Shown here: positions 1 through 8,455 of the stretch, piece by piece | Layout of the letters: the number at the start of each line of letters is the position of its first letter | Position numbering within the stretch: the first letter of the stretch is position 1 | NCBI GenBank assembly: GCA_003170275.1 | Contig: PNAM01000079.1 | Span: 104,017 to 168,016 of the forward strand | Source: Myxococcales bacterium | GTDB lineage: Bacteria > Myxococcota_A > Polyangia > Palsa-1104 | Direction: 5' to 3' | DNA length: 64,000 nt | The notes under the pieces: model-generated | Told to the model about the DNA's origin: nothing | The model's database searches: none | Seen by the model: the letters and a program-made list of their open reading frames with translations, nothing else | Translations under genes and position numbers: made by a program

Positions 1-642
1 CTCCACAGCGGCGCCGTGGCAGCTCTCGCAGTCGATGCGCAGATCGGCCCAGCGCGTCTCGACCGGAGCGGTGGTGCGATAGGCCTGGCTCAGGTGGCAG
101 GAGAAGCAGCCGCCGGTCATGTCGAAGCCGCCCCAGTAGCCCTTGAGGTCGCGGTCGAGGCCGCCGCCCTGGTAGAGCGAGGTGGGAATCCATTCGTTGG
201 TTCTGGTGCACCAGATGATCGGCAGCAGGCTGAACGCGCCGTCGTCCGCGCGCGCGACGTAGAGCTGGTGCTGGCGGCCCGACGCGATCACCAGATCGAC
301 CTTGCGTCGTTCGACGAAGCCGCGCGCCGAGCGCATCTCCATGAAGTAGCCGTCGGGCGTCAGCGACGGTGTGACCGCGCCATCGGCCAACGCGACCGGC
401 GCGCCGGCGAACGGCGCGAGCACCGACTGCGACGACGCCGGCGCCATCGCGCGTCCGTGCGGCGAGCGCGCCCAGGCATCGACGATCTTCCCGTGGCACT
501 CCGCGCACGCCGCGGCGCCGGCCAGCTCGGCCACCGGCACCGACGTAGGCAGCGTCGCCGGCAGCGTCGCGGCAAGGGGCGCCTCCTTGGGTGGCGGCTT
601 CGCGCAGCCCGCAGCGAGCAGAACGAAGAACAGGAGTCGCAT
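1..642 (-). CDS. multihaem cytochrome c lipoprotein, C-terminus outside window
   Basis: The first 214 residues are visible and the C-terminus runs off the left edge. The start is ATG at 642. A hydrophobic leader ends in a lipobox (LLAAGC, Cys13), so the protein is probably lipid-anchored outside the cytoplasmic membrane. Three CxxCH haem-binding motifs are visible: CAECH at residue 46, CFSCH at 179 and CESCH at 205. The layout resembles the N-terminal part of the haem protein at 3029-4978, so the two are probably related electron-transfer proteins. It is divergent from the glycosyltransferase, with only 26 bases between start codons. The electron donor and acceptor cannot be told. Confidence 0.85.
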   Translation of the reverse strand, partial: MRLLFFVLLAAGCAKPPPKEAPLAATLPATLPTSVPVAELAGAAACAECHGKIVDAWARSPHGRAMAPASSQSVLAPFAGAPVALADGAVTPSLTPDGYFMEMRSARGFVERRKVDLVIASGRQHQLYVARADDGAFSLLPIIWCTRTNEWIPTSLYQGGGLDRDLKGYWGGFDMTGGCFSCHLSQAYRTTAPVETRWADLRIDCESCHGAAVE

Positions 643-668
643 CGAGCCCCCAGTGTATAGTGTCGAGC

Positions 669-2465
669 GTGGCTCCGCTCGTCCAACGCGAGCGCGTCGT
701 GCTCCTCGCCGTCCTGCTGGTCGCTCTCGCGCTGCGCCTCGGCTATGTGCTGTCGCAGCGGAGCGACGTGCTCTTCGAGCATCCGATCCTCGACGAGCAG
801 CGCTACGTCGACGACGCGCGCGGGCTCGCCACCGGCCACGTCGCCGAGGATCAGCCCTACTGGCAGCCGCCCGGCATCATCTACTTCCTCGCCGCCGACT
901 TCCGTCTCTTCGGACCCGGGCTAACCACGCCGCGGGTCGCGCAGGCGCTGGTCTCGACGGCTGCCTGCCTGCTCCTGTTCGCGATCGCGCGGCGGCTCTT
1001 CGGCACGCGGGTGGCGCTCGCCGCCGCCGCGATGCTCGCGCTGCACGGCGTGCTCATCTTCGAGAGCGCAGAGCTGCTGCCGCCGACGTTCGCGCTCACG
1101 CTCGACCTCGCCGCGCTCTGGTTGCTGCTGCGCGCCGGCGAGCTTGAGCGCGCGCGCACGTCGTTTACAGCCGGCCTGGCGCTCGGTGTCTCGGCGCTGT
1201 TCGCGCCGACGGTGCTGCCGTTCGCCGTCCTCGCTGCGTTGTGGTTGCGCCGCCCGCGCCTGATCCTGGCGCTCGCGCTCGGCGTCGCGCTGCCGATCGC
1301 GCCGGTGACCGCACGCAACCATCGGCACGGCGGCGAGTGGGTCCTGGTCTCGACCAACGGCGGGCTCAACTTTTTCCTCGGCAACAATCCGCGCTACCAG
1401 GAGACCTTCTCGCTGCGGCCCGGCCGTCACTGGGAGGAGCTGACCGACGAGCCACGGCGCGCGGGCATCGCGCAGCCGGGCGCGCAATCGGCCTACTTCG
1501 CGCGCCAGGGACGGGCGTTCTTCCGCGACGAGCCGGCGCACGCGATCGGACTGTGCGCGCACAAGCTCTACCTGTTCTTCAACGGCGGCGAGATCCCGCG
1601 CGACAGCGATCTCTATGCCGCGCGCGCCCGCTCGCCGCTGCTCGCCGCGCTGGTTTGGCCGGGCCCGCTGCGCTTTCCCGACGGCGTGTTGATTCCGCTC
1701 GCGCTCATCGGCGCGGCGCTCTGGTGGCGCGAACGCAAGCGCCTCGCGCTGCTGTACGGGTTTCTCGCCCTGCAGGCGCTGCTGGGCGCCGCGTTCTTCG
1801 TGACCGCACGACACCGCGTGCCGGCGCTGGCGATCTTCGCGCTGTTCGCGGCCGCCGGCGCGGTCGAGCTTCTGCGTCGCCCGCGCGCGCTGGCCGCGTT
1901 CGCCGCGCTCGTGGTCGTGCTCAACCTGCCCACGCGCGAGTCGACGCTCTCCTTCGCCGCCGAATCTGACTTCTACCGGGGCGTTGCTTTCTTGCGCGAG
2001 AAACACGATGCGGCGACGGCCGCCGACTATTTCCGCCGCTCCGCCGCAGGCGATCCGAGCGACCCGCGCCCGTGGTTCGAGCTGGGCAACGCGCTCGATG
2101 CGTCCGGGCGCCGCGACGAAGCGGTCGACACATGGAAGCGCGCCGCCGCCGCCGATCCGTGGGACGTGCGGCCGCTGCGCCGCGCGTCGATGGTGCTCTC
2201 CCGCTCGGGCGATCTCGCCGGCGCGATCGCCGCCATCGAGGCCAACGTCGGCACGAAGCTGCGCGAGGATGCGATCTACGCGCCTGACTGGCTCAACCTC
2301 GCCTTTCTGCGCGCCCGCTCGGGCCAGCTCGACCGCGCCATCGAAGAGCTGCGCAAGGCGGCGCGCGCCGACCCGCTCTACTTCGGGCAACATGCGCCCC
2401 ACCTGCCGCGCGCCGATATCGCCGACCCTCGCTTCGCGCAAGCGATCGACGACCTGCTACGATGA
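669..2465 (+). CDS. membrane glycosyltransferase (GT39/ArnT-like) with C-terminal TPRs
   Basis: About 598 residues from a GTG start at 669, chosen because it begins just before the first membrane helix; an in-frame ATG at 591 would overlap the divergent cytochrome gene. The first ~430 residues are a series of hydrophobic helices with an acidic stretch (HPILDEQRYVDDA) after the first helix, the usual layout of PMT/ArnT-type lipid-linked sugar transferases. From about residue 435 the chain is soluble and has TPR-like repeats (AADYFRRSAAGDPSDPRPWF and similar). The substrate is unknown. The stop overlaps the next start (ATGA), so the two genes are translationally coupled. Confidence 0.75.
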   Translation: MAPLVQRERVVLLAVLLVALALRLGYVLSQRSDVLFEHPILDEQRYVDDARGLATGHVAEDQPYWQPPGIIYFLAADFRLFGPGLTTPRVAQALVSTAACLLLFAIARRLFGTRVALAAAAMLALHGVLIFESAELLPPTFALTLDLAALWLLLRAGELERARTSFTAGLALGVSALFAPTVLPFAVLAALWLRRPRLILALALGVALPIAPVTARNHRHGGEWVLVSTNGGLNFFLGNNPRYQETFSLRPGRHWEELTDEPRRAGIAQPGAQSAYFARQGRAFFRDEPAHAIGLCAHKLYLFFNGGEIPRDSDLYAARARSPLLAALVWPGPLRFPDGVLIPLALIGAALWWRERKRLALLYGFLALQALLGAAFFVTARHRVPALAIFALFAAAGAVELLRRPRALAAFAALVVVLNLPTRESTLSFAAESDFYRGVAFLREKHDAATAADYFRRSAAGDPSDPRPWFELGNALDASGRRDEAVDTWKRAAAADPWDVRPLRRASMVLSRSGDLAGAIAAIEANVGTKLREDAIYAPDWLNLAFLRARSGQLDRAIEELRKAARADPLYFGQHAPHLPRADIADPRFAQAIDDLLR

Positions 2466-3025
2466 TCGAGATGAAAAAGCTCGCACGACTCGTCGCGCTG
2501 TTCGCGCTCGGCGGCTGCCAGGACGGCTCGTCCGCCGACGCCGGAATCGACCTGTCCGTCGGCACGCCATGCAGCGGCACGCTCAGCGGCGCGGTGACCG
2601 AGACCATCCTCGGCTGCAAGGTGACCTGGGACGAGAAGAACGGCGTCGCCGACGTGGGCAACGACGGAAACATCCTGGTCTCCAATCCTTCGGCGATCGA
2701 CGACTCCGACAGCTTCGGTTTCGTCTTCACGGTGAACGGCGACGCCCGCACCGGTTCGTTCTCGTTTGCCAACGTGAGCGGGGTCAGCGCGGGCGTCAAC
2801 GTGTTCGGCGACGGCGGCGCGGTGAACTACGCTGCGAGCTTCTTCGCCGCGCCGATGGGCCCGCCGAACCTCGGGTCGCTCTCGGCGAGCCTGACGGGCT
2901 CGACGCTGGACTTCACGACCGCCACGGAGCAGCAGTGGATCGTGCACGGCAGCATGACCGCGACCCTGGTGGCGCGGCCGCCGTCGACCGCAACCGATAC
3001 TGTGCAGATGACGCTCGACTTCTAA
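2462..3025 (+). CDS. small secreted lipoprotein of unknown function
   Basis: 187 residues. The leader ends at a lipobox-like LGGC, so export as a lipoprotein is likely; an alternative start is the fourth codon (MKKLARL). The mature part is rich in Gly, Ser, Thr and Asp with alternating hydrophobic residues, consistent with a small beta-sandwich. No family is recognised. It overlaps the stop of the glycosyltransferase by 4 bases, so it is probably made from the same transcript. It converges with the haem protein gene, with 3 bases between the two stops. Confidence 0.65.
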   Translation: MIEMKKLARLVALFALGGCQDGSSADAGIDLSVGTPCSGTLSGAVTETILGCKVTWDEKNGVADVGNDGNILVSNPSAIDDSDSFGFVFTVNGDARTGSFSFANVSGVSAGVNVFGDGGAVNYAASFFAAPMGPPNLGSLSASLTGSTLDFTTATEQQWIVHGSMTATLVARPPSTATDTVQMTLDF

Positions 3026-3028
3026 CCA

Positions 3029-4978
3029 TCAGCGCCAGGCGGGCGGCAGCCACTGCGTTGCATCGCTCAAGTGACGGCCCTGCTTGGCGACGAAGTACGC
3101 ACGCGCTCGCGCGATCTCGTCGCCGCGCGCCTGATCTCCCGAGGCAGCGTAGTTGGCGGATAGCTTTTCGAGCACCCACGCATCGCCCGGCGAGCTGCGA
3201 CGGGCCGCTTCCAGGCGCTCGATCGCCTGCGCGCGTTTTCCCGCACGCAGCGCCAGCGCCGCCAGCCCGACCTGCGCCGCTCCCGCCATCGCCTTCTCGG
3301 CCACCGCGCGCTCGAACAGCACGCGCGCCTCGTCGACCTGTCCGCGGCGGAACAGGAAGACGCCTTTCGCTTCGAGCGCGCTCGGGTTCCCGGGATCGAG
3401 CGCGAGCGCCCGATCGAGCGCGCGCTGCGCCTCCGCGGCGTCGTCGTCAAGCGTGCGGCGCGCGTACTCGACCAGCGCCGCGCTCCCGTCGGGCTGGGCG
3501 CGCAACATAGCGACGAGCGCCGCGAGCGCGCGGGGCGAATCGTGCAGCTGGTCGAACTGCATCGTCAGCCACTGGTACAGCTTCGGCACCGCTGGCCGCG
3601 ACGGCAGCACGCCCGCGATCCGACGCGCCGCCTCGTCTCGCTGGCCTTCGCCCGCCAGCGCCAGCGCCTCGAGCGCCGGCATCTCGGAGCCGGCGACCGG
3701 CTCGCCGACGAACGCCGACCACGACTGAAGACGCGCCGTCTTCTCCTCCGGTCCCGGCTTGACGGGCGGTGGCCGTCGCTGAATGAAGTGGTCGGTCACG
3801 ATCACCAGCGGCAGCATCGAGGTCGGTCCCGCGCGCATGTGGCAGCGAACGCAGTGGCCGTCCTCCTTCGCCTGCTCCGCCTTCGGCGCCGAGCAGCGCT
3901 TGTCGCGGTGGCACGCCTCGCACTTTTGGTCCCACCATGCCGGCGGCTCGTCGCGGGAGCTCACGTGCGGGTCGTGGCAGCTGGTGCAGGTGAGCTTCTT
4001 TGATGAGCCGCGCCAGCAAGCGCTACGCACCATGCGGTCGGAATGAGCGACCAGGTAGAAGCGATCCGACTCGGGCGTCTCGGCGAGGAAATTCACTCGA
4101 AACGCGTCCAGCGGCTCGCCAGGCCGGTAGCTGAACTCGTGCCGACCCACGCGCGCCTGCGACCGCTCCTGCAAGTGGCATTGCGTGCACACGTCGAGCT
4201 GCCTGAGTGGCGAGAGGCGCGACGGGTTGACGATGTCTTCGCCCCTGAGCGTCTCGAGATGGCGCGCGCCCGGCCCGTGGCATCGCTCACAGCCGACCCC
4301 CGCCGGCATCGCGCCGACGAACACGTCGTCGCTGCCGGCCAAGCGTCGCGGATAGTCCGAATGGCACGAGATGCAGAACGTGTCGAGCGAACGGCCGAAC
4401 CGGAAGTTGCCGCCCGAGGCGCCCGGGTCGAGGTCCCAGCGCCCGAGCTTGGCGTAGTAGTCGATGGGGAACTGATAGAAGCGCTCGCCCTTGCGCGAGT
4501 AGAACGACATGCCGTAACTACCCGCGCTCAGCGAGTGCGTGACCGGCTCGCTGATGGAGTGCACCGGCTTCCCGTCGTCACCGACGAGAAACTCTTCGAT
4601 GAGGTAGCGCCCGTTCTTGCGCACCGGCCGGTAGCGCAGCCCGGAGCCCGCATGCAGCACCGAGGTTCCCGCGGCCGCGTCGAAGATGCCGGCCAGCCAG
4701 CGCGGATCCAGCGACTCGATTGGCCGCAACCCGGTGGACGCCATCGAGTGCTTCGCGTAGCTCGCAAATATCTTCTTGTGGCACGGCTGGCACGCCGCCG
4801 AGCCGACGTAGCCCGGCTCGGCGAGCCCGCCTTCCGGGGTCGACGGCAGCGGCCGGCTCCAGTCGAGCGGTGTCGAGTCCCAGCGGATCGACGCGAGCGG
4901 ATCCGGGTGTGCAGTCGGCGCCAGCCGGCGCTCACAAGCAAACAGAGAGAGAGAGAGAAGCAGCACGGCCCGCAGCAC
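3029..4978 (-). CDS. seven-haem cytochrome c lipoprotein with TPR tail
   Basis: 649 residues with a lipobox (SLSLFAC, Cys15). Seven CxxCH motifs begin at residues 63, 202, 230, 264, 331, 353 and 376, spaced as in the cytochrome c554/NrfA-like multihaem superfamily. Residues from about 430 on are helical with TPR-like repeats (ALALDPGNPSALEAKGVFLF). Multihaem proteins with TPR tails are common in Myxococcota genomes and are thought to move electrons or scaffold complexes in the periplasm; the specific reaction is not evident. The promoter region is shared with the riboswitch-controlled gene on the other strand. Confidence 0.87.
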   Translation of the reverse strand: MLRAVLLLSLSLFACERRLAPTAHPDPLASIRWDSTPLDWSRPLPSTPEGGLAEPGYVGSAACQPCHKKIFASYAKHSMASTGLRPIESLDPRWLAGIFDAAAGTSVLHAGSGLRYRPVRKNGRYLIEEFLVGDDGKPVHSISEPVTHSLSAGSYGMSFYSRKGERFYQFPIDYYAKLGRWDLDPGASGGNFRFGRSLDTFCISCHSDYPRRLAGSDDVFVGAMPAGVGCERCHGPGARHLETLRGEDIVNPSRLSPLRQLDVCTQCHLQERSQARVGRHEFSYRPGEPLDAFRVNFLAETPESDRFYLVAHSDRMVRSACWRGSSKKLTCTSCHDPHVSSRDEPPAWWDQKCEACHRDKRCSAPKAEQAKEDGHCVRCHMRAGPTSMLPLVIVTDHFIQRRPPPVKPGPEEKTARLQSWSAFVGEPVAGSEMPALEALALAGEGQRDEAARRIAGVLPSRPAVPKLYQWLTMQFDQLHDSPRALAALVAMLRAQPDGSAALVEYARRTLDDDAAEAQRALDRALALDPGNPSALEAKGVFLFRRGQVDEARVLFERAVAEKAMAGAAQVGLAALALRAGKRAQAIERLEAARRSSPGDAWVLEKLSANYAASGDQARGDEIARARAYFVAKQGRHLSDATQWLPPAWR

Positions 4979-5050
4979 GGGTTTCTAACTGTACTCGATC
5001 TAGTTGGCGGGAGCCGAATGATCGGCTGCACCGCCGGCTCGATCCGCTTT

Positions 5051-5090
5051 TTGAACAGCTCGTTCAAGACTTGAACACAAAAATTGAACA
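5051..5090. promoter_or_regulatory. TTGAACA repeat array with a dyad, candidate operator
   Basis: TTGAACA occurs at 5051, 5071 and 5084. Between them GTTCAAG-A-CTTGAAC (5062-5076) is a perfect 7-bp inverted repeat with a 1-base centre. The region lies between the divergent haem gene (start 4978) and the riboswitch gene (start 5362), and is AT-rich compared with its surroundings. It could be a regulator binding site or, in part, overlapping -35 elements. The regulator is unknown. Confidence 0.45.
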
Positions 5091-5273
5091 AGCGACCCGC
5101 CATTCGCCGGCAAGTCCTTGAAACTCCGCCACCTCGGGATCGGATCGGAAATTGCTGTGACGGCTGCTACAAGAACTTCAGTGGATCGCGACCAGAAACA
5201 GCAACAGGAGCCCGTGAAAAAAGTGGTTTACTTTTTTTGCGAGAAAAACTAGTGTCTCAGGAGACTGAATTTT

Positions 5274-5355
5274 CTCCTCGAAATGGCAAACGCCGGGCGA
5301 CCGGCGGACGCAAAGCCTGGGGGACTCTAAGAGTCGGCCCGGCTACCGAAAGGAG
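5274..5355 (+). promoter_or_regulatory. c-di-GMP-I (GEMM-I) riboswitch over the ribosome binding site
   Basis: The conserved GEMM-I core is visible: GGCAAAC at 5285-5291, a 6-bp P2 stem (CGCCGG 5291-5296 with CCGGCG 5301-5306) closed by a GCGA tetraloop, the GGACGCAAAGCC junction (5306-5317), a P3 arm with GACTC-TAA-GAGTC, and GGCTACCGAAAGG at the 3' end. By manual alignment to the Vc2 aptamer, the ligand-contacting positions match G20, A47 and C92; G at position 20 predicts c-di-GMP rather than cGAMP. P1 would pair CTCC (5274-5277) with GGAG (5352-5355), which is the Shine-Dalgarno of the next gene. Ligand binding should therefore hide the ribosome site. This is a translational OFF switch by inference. 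Confidence 0.88.
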
Positions 5356-5361
5356 CCCACG

Positions 5362-6456
5362 ATGACGAAGCGATGGTATTCTCTGTTGGCGGGTGGATTG
5401 TTGGTGGCAGGCTGCAGCGGGGTTGCGCAGCGGCCCGGCGCGATCGACCTCCAGGAGGGAATCAACCTCCTCGACGTCAAGGACGCGGCCTGGGGCGCAA
5501 ACGCGGCCTATAAAGAATCCGGGCGGCTCGTGTTCATCGAGACGCGCGTCGGTTCGCTCAAGCCGGAGATTTATCGAAACGACGCGCCGAACGAGCCGGC
5601 CTACGAGATGGACCTGCGGTTCGTCGATCAGGACAACCACACCTTCTATGTGATGCGCGGCGGCGATACCTTCGCCGATCCGACCTGGGCGCAGGACATC
5701 GCGGCCTCGCGGCACGCGAAGATCGACTTCGCGGCGCGCGCGGTCGACTTCAAGCTGGCCCAGAAGGCGGCGACGGCGCTCGGGCAGGTGTTGCCGGCCT
5801 CGTTCAAGGACCACACCTTCCACGTGACCCAGTTCGCGAAGCAGCTCGTGCCGTCGGAAGACCCGGCGATGATCGCCAAGACGGCGCAGATCTCGCTGAC
5901 GCCGCCGCCCGCCGTCGGTCCGAACGGCGAGCAGGGTTATGGCAGCTACAACAACGGCGGCTATGAATGGCTCGAGACCGACAAGTACTCGGGCTCGACC
6001 GGCTGCGCTTTCTGGATCTGCGCTGCGAAGCACTCGGCGACGATTCAGTGGTCGTGGTCCTGGAACGGCAGCGCCGCGGTCGGCCCGACCTTCGCCATCA
6101 ACGCCAACAACCACGGCCGCGCCTACAACGGCAGCGGTATGGGCTACGACTGCTACTCGAACGGCGGCTGGTACTGGGCGCGGACCATCACGGGTTCGAC
6201 CGCCGGCAGCGCCACGGGATCGTGGGACGGTCAGGGCGCTTGCCAGACCGGGTACAGCTGGAGCTCGAACAACAACGCCCACCTCTGCAACGACGACGCG
6301 GCGTATGAGCTCTGGGAGGCGAAGTACGGCGACCAGAACAACATCAGCTTCTCGGTCCAGGAGTACGGAACTCACGGTGGCGCGGGCACGTCGAACCCGT
6401 CGACGTTCTCCTGCAACTATCCGAACGGCGACTGGAACACCCCGAACTGCCCGTAA
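5362..6456 (+). CDS. riboswitch-controlled secreted lipoprotein
   Basis: 364 residues. The start ATG follows AGGAG by 6 bases, with that AGGAG inside the riboswitch closing stem. The leader ends in a lipobox (LLVAGC, Cys18). Residues ~30-180 are an ordinary mixed domain. After ~185 the chain is strikingly rich in Gly, Ser, Asn, Trp and Tyr (for example WSWSWNGSAA), with paired cysteines, which suggests an extracellular beta-rich, surface-exposed domain. I do not recognise the family. Control by c-di-GMP fits a role in adhesion, motility or matrix, but that is inference. A strong terminator follows. Confidence 0.75.
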   Translation: MTKRWYSLLAGGLLVAGCSGVAQRPGAIDLQEGINLLDVKDAAWGANAAYKESGRLVFIETRVGSLKPEIYRNDAPNEPAYEMDLRFVDQDNHTFYVMRGGDTFADPTWAQDIAASRHAKIDFAARAVDFKLAQKAATALGQVLPASFKDHTFHVTQFAKQLVPSEDPAMIAKTAQISLTPPPAVGPNGEQGYGSYNNGGYEWLETDKYSGSTGCAFWICAAKHSATIQWSWSWNGSAAVGPTFAINANNHGRAYNGSGMGYDCYSNGGWYWARTITGSTAGSATGSWDGQGACQTGYSWSSNNNAHLCNDDAAYELWEAKYGDQNNISFSVQEYGTHGGAGTSNPSTFSCNYPNGDWNTPNCP

Positions 6457-6465
6457 CCTGACCTC

Positions 6466-6498
6466 AGAGGAGCGGCTGCTGCTGACGGCCGCTCCTCT
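6466..6498 (+). terminator. rho-independent terminator
   Basis: AGAGGAGCGGC (6466-6476) pairs perfectly over 11 bases with GCCGCTCCTCT (6488-6498), followed by a pyrimidine run (CTTCTTCCCC). It lies 10 bases after the stop of the riboswitch-controlled gene, so that gene is probably transcribed alone. Confidence 0.75.
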
Positions 6499-6532
6499 CT
6501 TCTTCCCCTCCGACTCGCGTATACTCCCCCGC

Positions 6533-7015
6533 ATGAATCGCAACCTCGCAGTCACCATCGCTGCCGTCGTGCTCGCTGGTGGCGGCGCTCTCGCTTTTTT
6601 CACGCTGCGCCCTCCTCCCCACCAGCACGCACCGGCGGCGCCGAGCGCCCACGGCAGCGGCATGGACCGCGCGATGGCGGCGGCCAACGCGCTCTATGAC
6701 GCGCAAGAGGGCAAGACGCCCTGCGAGACCGCCTACAACGCGCTCAAGACTTCCGACGACGTCGCCAAGACCCAGAACGCCAAGTCGGTCGTCCTCCGGC
6801 TGGCTCCGCGCGACGAATTCCTCGCCCGGTGCGGCGCGCTTTCCCCGGTGACGCAACAATGCCTGGTGCCGAAATACCTGCGCAGCCACCGCGAGGAGTG
6901 CGTGCCCGCGCGCCCGTCGCCGGACGTGCTGAAGGCGATGGTCGAGCTGCGGCAGGCCTCTCAAGATGACGAAGGCGAGCCGCCGCCGATCGCTCCACCC
7001 GCTCCACCGAGGTGA
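6533..7015 (+). CDS. membrane-anchored small protein with conserved Cys domain
   Basis: 160 residues from ATG 6533, chosen because it starts directly at the one N-terminal membrane helix (VTIAAVVLAGGGALAFF). A short His/Pro/Ala linker follows, then a helical domain with four cysteines (PCETAYNALK, FLARCGALSP, QQCLVPKYL, EEC). The same spacing is seen at the C-terminus of the PilZ protein at 10062-11051, so this is a reusable domain. The tail is Pro-rich. Function unknown. It converges with the next gene with a 1-base gap. Confidence 0.65.
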   Translation: MNRNLAVTIAAVVLAGGGALAFFTLRPPPHQHAPAAPSAHGSGMDRAMAAANALYDAQEGKTPCETAYNALKTSDDVAKTQNAKSVVLRLAPRDEFLARCGALSPVTQQCLVPKYLRSHREECVPARPSPDVLKAMVELRQASQDDEGEPPPIAPPAPPR

Positions 7016-7016
7016 G

Positions 7017-7577
7017 CTATTGCGGCGGTACTTCCGCCGCCGGATTCTCCGCTTTGGAGGCCTCGTGCTTCTCGAAACGCTCGGGGAGTCGGCCCCGGCT
7101 CAGTCGCACGAACTGCTTCGCGCGCTCGGCTCCCAGCGTGTGGCCCAGCTCCGCGATAACCTCCGCCTCGCCCTTGGCGGTCGCGTCTCCATAGTCCTTG
7201 ATGCTGATCCTGCCGGCCTTGAGATCGTTCAGGATCCGCTGCCCCTGGTCGCGGGCCGCGCTGATAACCGGCTTGATCTCGGCTTCCTCGGCTTCCGTGA
7301 TCCGGAGCTCCTCGAGGCTGGTGGGCGCGTTTGCCAAAGCGGCCGGGTCCGCGACCGCCGGGGTCGCTTTCGGCGGCGACAGGGGAGCGACAGACGGAAC
7401 CGCTGGCGCAACCGGCTGCGCAACGGGCGGCACTTCGGTCACGGTCGGCGCGGGGGCTTCGAGCGTCGGCGAAACGATGGTCGGCTTTTGCGTCGAAGGC
7501 AGCAGCAAGAGCGCGTAGCCCATCGCGCCCACGGTCGCTGCGCCGAGCACGATCATCATCATCCGCGTCGTGGTCAT
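7017..7577 (-). CDS. membrane-anchored Pro/Ala-rich protein
   Basis: 186 residues from ATG 7577. An N-terminal membrane helix (IVLGAATVGAMGYALLLL) is followed by a ~70-residue Pro/Val/Ala-rich segment suited to spanning the periplasm, and then a helical charged domain (ITEAEEAEIKPVISAARDQG and on) that looks like a short coiled coil. The domain resembles heavy-metal-resistance/Spy-type periplasmic helical proteins in outline only. The start overlaps the stop of the HTTM gene by 4 bases, so the three minus-strand genes 8870-7017 form one operon. Confidence 0.6.
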   Translation of the reverse strand: MTTTRMMMIVLGAATVGAMGYALLLLPSTQKPTIVSPTLEAPAPTVTEVPPVAQPVAPAVPSVAPLSPPKATPAVADPAALANAPTSLEELRITEAEEAEIKPVISAARDQGQRILNDLKAGRISIKDYGDATAKGEAEVIAELGHTLGAERAKQFVRLSRGRLPERFEKHEASKAENPAAEVPPQ

Positions 7578-8455
7578 TGCTCGCTCCGAACAGTGTAGCG
7601 CGTGATCGTGGCCACCTGCCGGTCGTCGAGCGCAAGCAACGCGCCGAAGGCGAACATGCAGTAGAAGAGGGGCGGCACCTCGAGCATGGCGATGATGCCA
7701 AGGAAGAACAGTTGGTACGCGACCAGCGCGTAGAGGCGCGTCTTGCGCACGAGGAGCAGCGGCGGCGTGCCCAGCTCGACGAACAGCGTGAGCCAACTGA
7801 ACGCCCGGCCGACGCCCTCTGAGTGCAGCCAGCCGGCTCGCGCCACCCAGTCGCGCACCAGGAAGCCCTTCGGATAGGACAGCACCACGCGCATCTCGTT
7901 GGTAGCGGGCCAGCCGGCGACCAGCTTCTCGATGCCGGAGAAGAATACCGCGAGCAGAACCTGGAACAGCACCAGCGACGAGAACAGCTTCGATTCGGCG
8001 GGCGCATTCTTGCGGCCAATCAGCGCGTCGAGCGAGAGCGCCGCGGAGCCGCCGCCGCACACCATCCACACGAGCAGGATCGCCCAGGCGTTGACGATGG
8101 CGAGCGTCTGCACCGGGAGGCCGTTGAAGCTGGCGAACGTGTAGCAGCCGAGACCGGCGACAATCACGGAGGCGCGCGTGGCGAGGCCGAGCGCCGCCGT
8201 GGCGCAAGCGAGCGTGGTGGCGACGGCAGCGGCGCGCACCAGGCCGTGCGGCAAGCGGGAGAGCGCGACGTACAGCCAGTGGCTCCACTCCTCGGTGCGC
8301 ACCACGCCAGGCGAATAGGACTCGTCGAACTGCAGCAACGAAGGGGCGAAGTGCAGGCCGAGCCCGACGAAGAACGCGATGCGGAACAGCGCCGGCATGA
8401 GCGGCTCGCGCGTGCCCTCGAAGGGGCCGAACAGCCTATTGAGCCAGGATTGCAT
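7574..8455 (-). CDS. HTTM-domain integral membrane protein
   Basis: 293 residues with about seven hydrophobic helices. The sequence fits the HTTM family, the membrane domain related to vitamin-K-dependent gamma-carboxylase: an early helix with LMPALFRIAFFVGLGLHFAP, and later SGIEKLVAGWP, GWLHSEGVGRAFSWL and FVELGTPPLLL. The enzymatic role of bacterial HTTM proteins is mostly unproven. It overlaps both neighbours, by 20 bases with the gene upstream and 4 with the one downstream, which implies coupled translation. Confidence 0.75.
   Translation of the reverse strand: MQSWLNRLFGPFEGTREPLMPALFRIAFFVGLGLHFAPSLLQFDESYSPGVVRTEEWSHWLYVALSRLPHGLVRAAAVATTLACATAALGLATRASVIVAGLGCYTFASFNGLPVQTLAIVNAWAILLVWMVCGGGSAALSLDALIGRKNAPAESKLFSSLVLFQVLLAVFFSGIEKLVAGWPATNEMRVVLSYPKGFLVRDWVARAGWLHSEGVGRAFSWLTLFVELGTPPLLLVRKTRLYALVAYQLFFLGIIAMLEVPPLFYCMFAFGALLALDDRQVATITRYTVRSEQ

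Noticed and set aside
5217..5237. AAAAAAGT-ggttt-ACTTTTTT hairpin
   Set aside because: It is a weak A/U stem upstream of the riboswitch and is not followed by a T-run; not called a terminator.
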